Part shown: positions 1 through 11,000 of the stretch, one piece after another
How positions within the stretch are numbered: the stretch's first letter is position 1
How the letters are laid out: the number at the start of each line of letters is the position of its first letter
From: Nemertoderma westbladi
Lineage: Eukaryota > Xenacoelomorpha > Nemertodermatida > Nemertodermatidae
DNA length: 64,000 nucleotides
NCBI GenBank assembly: GCA_032718475.1
Contig: JAUCBJ010004437.1
Span: 1 to 64,000 of the forward strand
Direction of reading: 5' to 3'
The notes under the pieces: generated by a model
Seen by the model: the letters and a program-made list of their open reading frames with translations, nothing else
What the model was told of the DNA's origin: nothing
Databases searched by the model: none
Translations under genes and position numbers: made by a program

Positions 1-832
1 ACACGATCTTCGAAAACACCGCACTTTCCGGTTGGCTAGCCGATGTGTGCAGTCGTACTTAAATTATCGAAAGTATAACTGTTACCGAATCAACTCACTC
101 ACTTAACTAGTCTCAATCACTTAATTTAACTGCACTAATCATATTGTTTGTACTGTTATTTACCGTCAGTTATTAATTGTATCTATTTGTTGATGAAATA
201 TTGCCCTTTGGAGAATACGGATAAATCACCCAAATTTCCCAATTTTCTTGATACACTACAGGTTAGAGAGACAGGCTATATATAACAATTGCGATTTATA
301 TTAATGTGGTGTGTATTGAATCTAATGTTATTTAGCAGACCCGACATGAGTCAATTGCTGCTCTCTTTATGTGTGATCAAATATACTGACGGTCGGCAGA
401 ATAGTGTGCATGATTGTGATTGGTAACAAAGTATTTCCTAAAGAATACGCCTTATACTTTAATCATAAGCGGTATCGTTGCGTTTAGTATAAGTCCTAGT
501 TCTGTTTAAATAGATAGAGCGCCACGTCCTAAAGGAACTGTTAATATTTCCCGAAAGCCAATAATATCTGTCAGAAATTAATTATTAACGATCTATCGAA
601 TAATACAGTAGGTTTACACTGCAACCTTACACTGCAATAATAAAATTTAAGCATCCGAATTCAGCCTCCCGGGTGTAGATCCATCGGGTGAATGATCGCG
701 CATGGGCTGACTTCGGCTAATGTTTTGTTTATTAGCATAAAATATTGTCGTATGCTAAAGGTGTTTTAATTAACTAAAAGACATATAAATTTTGGCAGGT
801 TAAACTGCTAAAGGTCTTCAAAAGCGCGAACA
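1..832 (+). mobile_element. Diverged LTR (3' part) related to the outer BEL/Pao LTR
   Basis: The reverse complement of this stretch aligns along its length with the two LTRs at 24804-25955 and 53959-55105. Shared blocks include the GGGAAATATTAACAGTTCC segment, the TTTAGGACGTGGCGCTCTA segment and the terminal GCGCTTTT tract. It ends in CA at 832, as an LTR should. Its upstream part lies outside the window. By eye it differs at many sites and by indels, so it is an older family member in the opposite orientation. No second LTR or internal region was recognised downstream, so it may be a solo LTR. Confidence 0.75.
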
Positions 833-2730
833 GGGTGTATGGCAGTATGGTGTAGGTGTATGTGGGGGTGTATGGCAGTATGGTGTATGTGTATGTGGGG
901 GTGTATGGCAGTATGGTGTATGTGTATGTGGGGGTGTATGGCAGTATGGTGTATGTGTATGTGGGGGTGTATGGCAGTATGGTGTATGTGTATGTGGGGG
1001 TGTATGGCAGTATGGTGTATGTGTATGTGGGGGTGTATGGCAGTATGGTGTATGTGTATGTGGGGGTGTATGGCAGTATGGTGTATGTGTATGTGGGGGT
1101 GTATGGCAGTATGGTGTATGTGTATGTGGGGGTGTATGGCAGTATGGTGTATGTGTATGTGGGGGTGTATGGCAGTATGGTGTATGTGGGGGTGTATGGC
1201 AGTATGGTGTATGTGGGGGTGTATGGCAGTATGGTGTATGTGGGGGTGTATGGCAGTATGGTGTATGTGTATGTGGGGGTGTATGGCAGTATGGTGTATG
1301 TGGGGGTGTATGGCAGTATGGTGTATGTGTATGTGGGGGTGTATGGCAGTATGGTGTATGTGTATGTGGGGGTGTATGGCAGTATGGTGTATGTGTATGT
1401 GGGGGTGTATGGCAGTATGGTGTATGTGTATGTGGGGGTGTATGGCAGTATGGTGTATGTGTATGTGGGGGTGTATGGCAGTATGGTGTATGTGGGGGTG
1501 TATGGCAGTATGGTGTATGTGTATGTGGGGGTGTATGGCAGTATGGTGTAGGTGTATGTGGGGGTGTATGGCAGTATGGTGTATGTGTATGTGGGGGTGT
1601 ATGGCAGTATGGTGTATGTGTATGTGGGGGTGTATGGCAGTATGGTGTATGTGTATGTGGGGGTGTATGGCAGTATGGTGTATGTGTATGTGGGGGTATA
1701 TGGCAGTATGGTGTATGTGTATGTGGGGGTGTATGGCAGTATGGTGTATGTGTATGTGGGGGTGTATGGCAGTATGGTGTATGTGTATGTGGGGGTGTAT
1801 GGGAGTATGGTGTATGTGGGGGTGTATGGCAGTATGGTGTATGTGGGGGTGTATGGCAGTATGGTGTATGTGGGGGTGTATGGCAGTATGGTGTATGTGT
1901 ATGTGGGGGTGTATGGCAGTATGGTGTATGTGTATGTGGGGGTGTATGGCAGTATGGTGTATGTGTATGTGGGGGTGTATGGCAGTATGGTGTATGTGTA
2001 TGTGGGGGTGTATGGGAGTATGGTGTATGTGGGGGTGTATGGCAGTATGGTGTATGTGGGGGTGTATGGCAGTATGGTGTATGTGGGGGTGTATGGCAGT
2101 ATGGTGTATGTGGGGGTGTATGGCAGTATGGTGTATGTGTATGTGGGGGTGTATGGCAGTATGGTGCATGCGGGGGTGTATGGCAGTATGGTGTAGGTGT
2201 ATGTGGGGGTGTAAGCAGTATGGTGTATGTGTATGTGGGGGTGTATGGCAGTATGGTGTAGGTGTATGTGGGGGTGTATGGCAGTATGGTGTATGTGTAT
2301 GTGGGGGTGTATGGCAGTATGGTGTATGTGTATGTGGGGGTGTATGGCAGTATGGTGTATGTGTATGTGGGGGTGTATGGCAGTATGGTGTATGTGTATG
2401 TGGGGGTGTATGGCAGTATGGTGTATGTGTATGTGGGGGTGTATGGGAGTATGGTGTATGTGGGGGTGTATGGCAGTATGGTGTATGTGGGGGTGTATGG
2501 CAGTAGGGTGTATGTGGGGGTGTATGGCAGTATGGTGTATGTGTATGTGGGGGTGTATGGCAGTATGGTGTATGTGGGGGTGTATGGCAGTATGGTGTAG
2601 GTGTATGTGGGGGTGTATGGCAGTATGGTGTATGTGTATGTGGGGGTGTATGGCAGTATGGTGTAGGTGTATGTGGGGGTGTATGGCGGTATGGTGTATG
2701 TGTATGTGGGGGTGTATGGCGGTATGGTGT
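833..2730. repeat. Minisatellite, 33-bp and 27-bp units
   Basis: About sixty head-to-tail copies of a GT-rich unit containing GGGGGTGTATGGCAGTATGG. The long unit is 33 bp; the short unit lacks one GTGTAT hexamer and is 27 bp. Because both lengths are multiples of three and the unit has no stop in several frames, long open frames run through it on both strands. There is no initiation context, domain or composition to suggest a protein. It begins at the first base after the LTR-like sequence. Confidence 0.97.
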
Positions 2731-3571
2731 CAGACAACAGGTTTTACTGCATAGTGTATAAACAGCAAACATGGCGTTCTGATTATTCTAAAGTCCCTTA
2801 CTCGTAATAAATATTAATAATTTGATTATGCTAACGCCACGAAAGGCATTGTTCCATTAGATTAACTCGTTCTGATTTATAAGTTTATTGAGTAAACCTA
2901 AACAGCCATCATCGCGGGGACTACAGGACTATAGAACCTAGTCTACCAGCAACTCAGACCCCCTTCTGCCCCTCTTTTTCAACTGTACATCCCCCATGGG
3001 ACTTAGTACTTCAGCATTGAATTGTTTTGGATGTTTTGTTTTGAAAGTAAAAATATAGTCTGGAAGTTTTGTTTGTTTTAATTTTTCAGACAGTCACATA
3101 TCCCACCAACCAACAGTTCCTTCCCACTCCCGCGACCACTGTTTCATTATTATTCCCATTACGATGATGGAAATTAATATAATAAGTAATCCGATGGGAT
3201 TCAAATCCCATCTCCTGCCTCTCGAATTAACAGCAAAACAATAAACGAAAATCAATGGCTTAGAGTTCAGCAGTTATATTTGATATTTGATTTGGTTATA
3301 TTAAATTGCATATCCATTAAAATCTCATGAAATTGATACGGCAGTTTAGAGTAGATGAAAACGGCTACAGCAAGATTTATAAAATGAAGAATAAGTAAAA
3401 TCAACACACAATATTATCAATATAGACATTGAAGACAATTTAATAAACAAATATTATAAATAAAATATCTACAAACAATAATTAATACATCAGGTTCAGC
3501 CTATACAAAGTCATTATCCTCCATGCCTTAACCCGCAGAAGATCAAAGATCTACAGTAGGCCTACTGTAGT
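2731..3571. other. No gene seen; AT-rich spacer
   Basis: No open frame of note. A 20-bp inverted repeat at 3193-3212 (GATGGGA/TCCCATC arms) is the only structure noticed. The 5' end of the LINE that follows is not sharply defined and may begin in this stretch. Confidence 0.6.
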
Positions 3572-3697
3572 ATGTATCGTTCAGTCGTTTTCTTCCTTTG
3601 TCATTACCGTAGTATTGATTGGCTCCGCCTCGTGGGTATTCCGGGTACCCCCGTTCGACATATTCGCATCTTAATTCGCATTGTAAATGTCAACTCC

Positions 3698-4654
3698 ATG
3701 GACATTTGTCCACACTGTGACAAGAAAGTCGCAGGTAAGAACTGCCTTGGATGCGAAATCTGTGGACATTGGATCCATGGATCGTGCCTGAAACTATCGA
3801 ATACTGAGGTATCCACCTTAGCCAAATGCGTAAACTGTAAAATCCTGTGCAATAAGTGTGAGGGAAGAGGTAGATTGGTAGTCCAGTCCTACGATTCCCC
3901 GGGAACCCCGGCCACATCGCTTTCTGACAAAATTGAAATGTTGAGTGACAGTTTAACGCTTAGGCTGTCTACTCTATCAACGGAAATTTTGGAACTCAGA
4001 ACTGAGCTAGATGGGGACGAAGATGTACACGTATCCTCGCGATGGAATGTGCAACGCGGAAAAGGAAAGCCCAGGCATTCTTCCGATCCCAGTACACCAA
4101 TTTCCAGAGCTGTGGATAAGTCCATAAAAGATGTTTTCCAAAAAGAACAGCTAAAGAAAGAGATCATTATTTCACGACTGAAGGAAGATAACGAGGTGTC
4201 TGTTAAAGATTCGGTGCTTCAGCTCTGCGAGTTGGCCGGGGTTGACAAGTCTTCGGTGGTCGAAGTGTCCCGACTGGGACGTCTTGGGAACCATGACCGT
4301 CTCGTAAAAGTCTCGTTCAACAGCGAACAGGGGGCCCGCACCTTTCATAAGAATGTGACTGCAAATGTATCATCATCAGACTTATGTAAAAAGATCCGCG
4401 TTCGCCCGAGTCTATCAGCGGAACAGCGCTCGCGTATCAAAGATAGAAATAAAGAGGTTTATGACCTTAATAAAGCTGCAAAATCTGAAGATGATCATTC
4501 CGAAAGCTACAGCCTAAGGTCCGACGGTTCAGTGTGGAAATTCGTTAAACACTCTGATGGTAAATGGAAACGCGATAAAACGTGGACCCATGTACCAGTC
4601 TCGGACCCTACCAACAATCCATCGGAGGCCTCACCGCCCTCGGAAAACCAATAG
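3698..4654 (+). CDS. LINE ORF1 protein (PHD-like zinc finger, RNA-binding type)
   Basis: An intact frame of about 319 residues from the ATG at 3698. The frame is open further upstream, to 3572. I prefer the internal ATG because the zinc finger starts immediately after it. Residues 4-55 hold a Cys/His cluster (CPHC, CLGC, CGHWIH, CVNC, CNKC) of PHD type, seen in ORF1 of CR1/L2-group LINEs. A leucine-rich helical stretch follows at about 90-110. The C-terminal half resembles the RRM-like region of LINE ORF1 proteins, with an RLGR motif. The role would be binding element RNA in the ribonucleoprotein. The end overlaps the start of ORF2. Confidence 0.8.
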   Translation: MDICPHCDKKVAGKNCLGCEICGHWIHGSCLKLSNTEVSTLAKCVNCKILCNKCEGRGRLVVQSYDSPGTPATSLSDKIEMLSDSLTLRLSTLSTEILELRTELDGDEDVHVSSRWNVQRGKGKPRHSSDPSTPISRAVDKSIKDVFQKEQLKKEIIISRLKEDNEVSVKDSVLQLCELAGVDKSSVVEVSRLGRLGNHDRLVKVSFNSEQGARTFHKNVTANVSSSDLCKKIRVRPSLSAEQRSRIKDRNKEVYDLNKAAKSEDDHSESYSLRSDGSVWKFVKHSDGKWKRDKTWTHVPVSDPTNNPSEASPPSENQ

Positions 4655-4669
4655 GGGGAGAGAATCGCA

Positions 4670-5786
4670 AAAAAACACCAATCCTAAACTGCTGCTGCTT
4701 AAACGCCCGTTCGCTGAAAAATAAACTGTCAGATCTAGGAGTATTTCTCAAGGAGACTAGTTACGACATCATCGCGATTACAGAAACATGGATGAACGAG
4801 ACTATACCCGATGCAATGATCACATCTAGCACAAACTTTAATATGTTTCGCAATGACCGGAAAACTAGGGATGGTGGCGGAGTCATAATTTTAGTTCGCG
4901 ATCAATTTCGTTGTGTACGGGTAAACCTACCCAACACCTATAATGATGCCGAAGTGGTCGCCATCGATCTACTTGGAAAAGCGCCGTCCAGATTCGTGTG
5001 CGCCTACCGACCCCCATCGCGTTTACTGATTCCAGATAACAGCAGCTTACTATGCGATGCACTGTCTTTACTATCGGATGTTAACTACCCGTGCGTTATC
5101 ACTGGCGATTTCAATCTTCCTTTGTTCAACTGGAAGGAAAGTATCTACCCAAATACCGAACTTTATGAACGCGTCGCAGCGCTGCCTGTTAGAATCAAGT
5201 TTAACCCAGTTACAACACGAGCCTACCCGTGGCTCGAGTAATCTAGATTTGGTTTTCACTAGCGATGAACTATTTGTCGCAAACGTGCGCACATTCGAAC
5301 CGTTTTCCATCAGTGACCACGCTGGAGTTTCGTTCAACATTCTGGCCCCAGCCCACAATCAGAGTCATGACAAACCGGTTGGCTACTTCGACTTCAATAA
5401 GGGTGATTGCGACGGGTTTAATGTATATGTACGGAACACTAACTGGAATGACCGGTTTCAGTTTTGTAATACAGTTAATGACTTATTACTTAAATTTTAG
5501 TGATGTTTTAAAAGAAGGGATTAACCTGTTTGTACCGTTCAGAACACCAAAAAATACTAGTAAAAAAAGTTATCCAATTTATGTAAAACGTCTACAACGT
5601 GTCACTAAGCTGCTGTGGAGACACCGCCACACAGCATCTGGTATGCGAGAATATAAGAATGCGGCGCAAGCCGCCTCTAAAGCGGCAAACCAAAATATTG
5701 AATTCTGGTGACAGAAATTACATATTTAAGTACCTAAACTCGAAACGCAAAAACAAATCCGGTGTTAGTCCGTTGAATTACAAGGG
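4670..5786 (+). pseudogene. LINE ORF2, endonuclease half (frameshifted)
   Basis: The apurinic/apyrimidinic-type endonuclease is readable in pieces. The first frame holds NARSLKNKL, the catalytic-acid motif ITETW, AYRPPS and TGDFNLP (to about 5225). A second frame holds LDLVFTS and the SDH motif (to about 5500). The linker before the reverse transcriptase then passes through two more frames up to 5786. At least three frameshifts therefore separate the parts. Reading resumes in the same frame at 7726 after the inserted element, which shows the two halves were once contiguous. No functional protein is expected. Confidence 0.85.
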
Positions 5787-7725
5787 TACGGTGGCCCAGA
5801 ACGGCCAAGCAACTTTTTAAATGTAAAGTGTTCTTTTTAGTGTGAAAATGATCTTTTCATTGTGAAAGTGTAAATCTGAAAGTGCGAAAGTGTAAATTTG
5901 AAAGTGCGAAAGTGTAAATTTGAAAGTGCGAAAGTGTAAATTTGAAAGTGCGAAAGTGTAAATTTGAAAGTGCGAAAGTGTAAATTTGAAAGTGAGAAAG
6001 TGTAAATTTGAAAGTGCGAAAGTGTAAATTTGAAAGTGCGAAAGTGTAAATTTGAAAGTGCGAAAGTGTAAATTTGAAGGTTCGAATGTGTAAATTTGAA
6101 AGTGCGAAAGTGTAAATTTGAAAGTGCGAAAGTGTAAATTTGAGAGTGAGAAAGTGTAAATTTGAGAGTGAGAAAGTGTAAATTTGAGAGTGAGAAAGTG
6201 TAAATTTGAGAGTGAGAAAGAGTAAATTTGAAAGTGCGAAAGTGTAAATTTGAGAGTGAGAAAGTGTAAATTTGAGAGTGAGAAAGTGTAAATTTGAGAG
6301 TGAGAAAGTGTAAATTTGAAAGTGAGAAAGTGTAAATTTGAGAGTGAGAAAGTACATACATAACAGTACAGTCTGACAGTACCGTTATGCTAAAGAACGT
6401 TTCTGCTGCCACAGCTCTGACAGACTGACTGCACCACACAGTGCGCCCAGGGCGCAGGGCCAAAGGCCAGCAGACTACATGATGATATGACAAAGCAAAT
6501 ACTGATACCTGTATACATACCAGCCCCAGTGGGGATAGCTGGAGCAGCTTTAGTCCAGTACTGCAGCAGTCGATTTACCGAACAGCACAACAGTCAGACA
6601 GGGCATGGTCGATCACTAGTCCAGCAGTCTAAATTTAAAAATCCCACCTTGTTTCTAGCTTTCAAATTAACACTTTCTCGCTTTCAAATTTACACTTTCG
6701 CACTTTCAAATTAACACTTTCGACACTTTCAAATTTACACTTTCTCACCTCAAATTACACTTTCCACTCTCAAATTACACTTCTCACTCCAATTACACTT
6801 TCTCACTCTCAAATTAAACTTTCTCACTTTCAAATTTACACTTTCTCACTTTCAATTTACACTTTCGCACTTCAAATTTACACTTTCTCACCTCAATTAC
6901 ACTTTCTCACTCTCAATTTACACTTTCTCACTCTCAAATTACACTTTCTCACTCCAATTCACACTTTCTCACTTTCAAATTTACACTTTCGCACTTTCAA
7001 ATTTACACTTTCGCACTTTCAAATTTACACTTTCGCACTTTCAAATTTACACTTTCGCACTTTCAAATTTACACTTTCGCACTTTCAAATTTACACTTTC
7101 GCACTTTCAAATTTACACTTTCGCACTTTCAAATTTACACTTTCGCACTTTCAAATTTACACTTTCGAACTTTCAAATTTACACTTTCGAACTTTCAAAT
7201 TTACACTTTCGCACTTTCAAATTTACACTTTCGAACTTTCAAATTTACACTTTCGCACTTTCAAATTTACACTTTCGCACTTTCAAATTTACACTTTCGC
7301 ACTTTCAAATTTACACTTTCGCACTTTCAAATTTACACTTTCGCACTTTCAAATTTACACTTTCGCACTTTCAAATTTACACTTTCGCACTTTCAAATTT
7401 ACACTTTCGCACTTTCAAATTTACACTTTCGCACTTTCAAATTTACACTTTCGCACTTTCAAATTTACACTTTCGAACTTTCAAATTTACACTTTCGCAC
7501 TTTCAAATTTACACTTTTGCACTTTCAAATTTACACTTTCTCACTTTCAAATTTACACTTTCGCACTTTCAAATTTATACTTTCGCACTTTCAAATTTTT
7601 ACTTTCGCACTTTCAAATTTACACTTTCGCACTTTCAGATTTACACTTTCACAATGAAAAGATAATTTTCACACTAAAAAGAACACTTTACATTTAAAAA
7701 GTTGCTTGGCCGTTCTGGGCCACCC
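5787..7725. mobile_element. Foldback (TU-like) element with minisatellite inverted repeats
   Basis: Two long arms in inverted orientation (about 5787-6357 and 6661-7725) flank a unique core of about 300 bp. Each arm starts with GTGGCCCAGAACGGCC, then a stretch rich in AAGTGTTC, then dozens of 22-bp units of the type GAAAGTGCGAAAGTGTAAAT. The element is bounded by the 8-bp direct repeat TACAAGGG (5779-5786 and 7726-7733), a target duplication inside the LINE. Removing the insert and one duplicate restores LINE frame. The outermost two bases of the arms do not match. Long arms of tandem short repeats plus an 8-bp duplication are the hallmarks of sea-urchin TU foldback elements. No transposase is present. 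Units next to the core in the right arm (6700-6960) are degraded. Confidence 0.88.
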
Positions 7726-9048
7726 TACAAGGGCGACACGATTGTAGACGATAAAATTAAAGCCAAAATTCTAAGTGAAGTTCTCTCCGAGAACTTCACT
7801 AAATATAATAACTGGGTTCCAATATTTACACGTAAAGTTGGTAACAATGTTAATTTGTCTAGTGTTGGTTTCAGCCCAGTTAATGTGTTAGTTATGCTAA
7901 ATAAGCTCGCGTCTAAAAAGAGTAGGACCCCTGATGGATTGCCAGCAATTTTATTTGTTAAACTAGCGTGTTGTATAGCAGCCCCATTATCAGCAATCTT
8001 TCGAGTATCATTCGAAACGCACGCATTACCATCTGTCTGGCTGACGGCCAACATAATACCAACGTTCAAAAAAGGCGATCCGTCAGATCCTTATAACTAT
8101 CGGCCTATATCCCTTATCTGTATTGCTTGTAAACTCATGGAAATGCGCATTAAACAGGTTTTAATAGATTATTTATTTTCTCATAAATTAATAAGTAGGG
8201 CACAGTAAGACGGTTTTTTACATCGTAAATCCACCTGTACTCAAATGCTAGAATGTGTTACTAATTGGTTCAATTTAATTGATTAACGAAAAGAACCGAG
8301 GAAGATTGTGATTCTCTAGCCTCAGCCCTTCAAAACTTGGAAGACTGGACTAGAAAATGGCAACTAACAGTAGCGGCGCACAAATGCTCGGTTGTTTACG
8401 TAGGTGGAAATAATAGTAAATTTGTTTATAATTTAAATGGTGCAGTGCTTAAATCAGATACATACTGTAAGGATCTAGGTTTAATCGTGTGTACGGACCT
8501 AAAATTTGATAAATACTGTAGGGAACAAGTTGCAAAAGCGTACAAAATACTGAACTGGATATTTCGTAGTGTACTGACAGCTAATATTAAAGCCCTGCTA
8601 ACAGCATACAAGACTCTGGTAAGACCGTTGCTGGAATATTGCACACCCATATGGTCCCCTTTCACAAAAAAAAGTATTGGCCTTGTTGAGAAAGTACAAC
8701 GGTACTTTACCAGACGATTTGTACGCTCGCTGCAAACTACCGTATGTCAGTTACCTCAATCGCATACAGTATCTATCTGTGCAACCGTTAGAGGTGCGTA
8801 GAATTATTTTCGACCTCAAAATGTTGTATCGTATAAAGCATGGTTTAGTAGATATAGATTTCAATAAGATGTTCACAAGTGCCCCAAGAGCTGGTCTACG
8901 TGGTCATAATCATAAACTGTATGTTCCCCAATGTAGACTTAAAATCTGTAAGCATTCATTTTCTCACCGTGTTGTGCCCGTATGGAACTCATTACCAGCA
9001 CAAGCTGTTGATGCCAAAAGTATAAATATTTTTCCGTGCAATTATTAA
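7726..9048 (+). pseudogene. LINE ORF2, reverse transcriptase and C-terminal part (deleted)
   Basis: The frame open to 8208 carries the RT fingers motifs: SRTPDGLP, then TFKKGDPSDPYNYRPISL. It then hits a stop. About 70 bases later another frame resumes (8290 onward) in sequence that normally lies after the catalytic FADD box (ALQNLEDWTRKWQL). The catalytic Asp-Asp block is therefore absent. A third frame (8677-9048) encodes the conserved C-terminus (IIFDLKMLYRIKHGL, VVPVWNSLPA). There is no functional RT. Confidence 0.85.
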
Positions 9049-9431
9049 AAACGGACTTACTTACCCACGCAAAATTCACTCGTTGATTCCAGATTTTTTT
9101 CTTTACTTTTTTTTATTTTTCATTTCATTTTCGATCATCACCATTTTTTATATTAATCACTATGTATACAATTATTCACACCCATAAGTGCCCTGAGCCT
9201 GGGTGGTTCTCTCCCACGACCACTTGTTTTAGCTACCGACAACTACAGTACATTACTTTTTACATGTCCGTGTTTTATTTTTATTCGTTTTGCTGTTTAC
9301 CTTATGTACAAGTTACTTAACTAATGTTGTGTTTGTTTGACCGATTGTTTTATTCGTGTATTATGTATTGTATTGTATTATGTTCTGTTTTTAACTACTT
9401 GATCCCTCGTGTAAATAAATAAATAAATAAA

Positions 9432-9962
9432 TCTCTTCGTGGTTGATTCGCCGTATTCGCATCTCATCGAGGAAGTTCCGGTCCGGGTACCCCGCTTAGG
9501 CCTTTTCATTCATTATTGTTGTTTTTAAAGACCACCGGTACCTACACCTACCTACATTCACCCTACACGTGCACCTACATGTAGGCCATATATACCTACA
9601 TGTAGCCCCTATGTAGGCTATACCTCTACGCAAAAGTTATACCCAACACTTAATTCTGTAATTGAAAAAGTCAGCCTTCGGTAATTCTTTACTGTAGGCT
9701 CTTGTCATGGCCTGTGTAGTGTGTATACTGTATTACTGTATTAGGCTATGCAGCTACTGCAGTACTGAGCTATGTGTCAAACTGTCAGACCTGCAGACTG
9801 TAGTACAGTCAGACAATAGTATTACAGTACAGCTGTTGCTGTATACAGGTACATAGGTATATGATTAGGAACGATTCTTGCTGACTCTGCACAGCTGTAC
9901 CCTGGTACTGGATTAGTGGATTGTAACATTTCCCAAAGCTTGTTTTACTTTACTGCTTTACG
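9432..9962. other. No gene seen; probable 5' flank of MPDU1
   Basis: An AT-rich spacer with a cluster of CTACATGTAG-like palindromes around 9570-9610. Any MPDU1 promoter would lie here, but no clear TATA box or initiator could be picked out. Confidence 0.5.
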
Positions 9963-10697
9963 ATGGATCTTCAAAGGATAAAACCGGTATTTGATCTTTT
10001 CCTCAATGATCAATGCTACGAAAAGTTGGTGGTTAACGGGACTTTAACAAATTCATCCGAGTGCTTCGCATTGGCGTTCAGCAAACTCCTTGGTTATTTA
10101 ATAATCGCGGGTTCTGTGATGGTAAAACTCCCCCAGATTGCCAAAGTCGCCGTAGCGGGATCCGCTGATGGTATAAACATCCCGGCCCTGCTAGGCGAGA
10201 TTGCCGGGGCCACCTTCACGGTTGCCTACAGCTATGTTCTAGCCTTCCCCTTCACGGCGTGGGGCGACGGGGTTTTCCTAATCGTGCAGAATCTCCTTCT
10301 CGCGGTACTTTGCTTCCACTACACGAAGCAACCTCTGTTCGCAGCGGGATTAGTTGCGATTTACTCTGTTATTTTCACCGTTCTCTGCAGTGGACTGACT
10401 CCAGTGGCTGTTCTTGCATTGTTCCAGAGTCTAACAGTTCCAACAGTCATCGCAGCTCGTCTCGGTCAAGCCAGCACTAACTACAGAAACGGGAATACCG
10501 GTCAACTATCCTTTATCACCGCTTTGCTACTTTTCGTCGGCTGCGTCGCTCGTATATTTACGTCTATCCAGGAGACTGGTGACCGTTTACTTATTATCAC
10601 ATTCATTGTGGCAGCGTTTTGTAATGGGGTTATATTATTCCAAATCTTATGGTATTGGAATGTGAAACTGACTCATCCGGGCAACAAGAAATTATAG
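9963..10697 (+). CDS. MPDU1: Mannose-P-dolichol utilization defect 1 homologue
   Basis: A complete 244-residue frame, close to the roughly 247 residues of the vertebrate protein. MPDU1 is an endoplasmic reticulum membrane protein of the PQ-loop family, needed for use of dolichol-phosphate mannose and glucose in N-glycan, GPI and mannosylation pathways. Visible marks: an N-terminal segment with FDLFLNDQCYEKL; a first PQ-loop around residues 52-70 (KLPQIAKV, then SADGINIPALLGEIAG); several hydrophobic spans; and a second PQ-type loop with the family signature NYRNGNTGQLSFIT followed by ARIFTSIQETGD near residues 175-215. The frame is uninterrupted, whereas vertebrate MPDU1 has several introns, so this is either a lineage with intron loss or an intact retrocopy. 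No host gene lies close enough to suggest co-regulation. Confidence 0.96.
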   Translation: MDLQRIKPVFDLFLNDQCYEKLVVNGTLTNSSECFALAFSKLLGYLIIAGSVMVKLPQIAKVAVAGSADGINIPALLGEIAGATFTVAYSYVLAFPFTAWGDGVFLIVQNLLLAVLCFHYTKQPLFAAGLVAIYSVIFTVLCSGLTPVAVLALFQSLTVPTVIAARLGQASTNYRNGNTGQLSFITALLLFVGCVARIFTSIQETGDRLLIITFIVAAFCNGVILFQILWYWNVKLTHPGNKKL

Positions 10698-10994
10698 TCT
10701 TTCTCTGACAAGGACAGCATTTAGAGTTTATAGCTGCAGTGTTCATTGCAGAGTGTTAGGTTTATTGCATTTTATTGCAGTATTATATTTTTAATGTTAA
10801 AATACACCCCAAACATTGTGTTTTTCATGGGTGCGTTGAATCTGAACATATATCTAACACCAGTCTTACTACCTACTACCTATATAGGCCGAAGCCAAAA
10901 TCACAATAAATTAATTGTTGTTTTGTCGCTAAAGATTTTGGTGTTCTCAGACACTTCACGATTTCTTCACCGACTTGATATTTTATGATTTTTA

Positions 10995-11000
10995 AATAAA
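10995..11000 (+). terminator. Candidate poly(A) signal for MPDU1
   Basis: AATAAA about 300 bases after the MPDU1 stop, followed by a T-rich stretch. Another AATAAA lies near 10904. Which one is used cannot be told from sequence. Confidence 0.4.

Larger units (their letters stand above)
3572..9431 (+). mobile_element. CR1/L2/Jockey-like LINE, defective, split by a foldback element
   Basis: A non-LTR retrotransposon: a zinc-finger ORF1, an ORF2 with apurinic-type endonuclease and reverse transcriptase, and a 3' tail of AAAT repeats at about 9413-9431. ORF2 carries several frameshifts, a stop, a 1.94-kb insertion (5787-7725) and an internal deletion that removes the reverse transcriptase catalytic box. 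The copy is dead. The CR1/L2/Jockey grouping is inferred from ORF1 type and the C-terminal conserved block. Confidence 0.88.

Noticed and set aside
808-2772. Very long open frames on both strands (up to 654 codons)
   Set aside because: They are translations of the 33/27-bp minisatellite; the unit has no stops and the frames exist on both strands at once.
3193-3212. tRNA T-arm-like hairpin GATGGGATTCAAATCCCATC
   Set aside because: The loop is six bases with a symmetric seven-base stem and there is no acceptor, D or anticodon arm around it.
5837-6493. Open frames of 166-218 codons with repeated FTLSHFQIYTF-like text
   Set aside because: They come from the 22-bp units of the foldback element arm, not from a gene.
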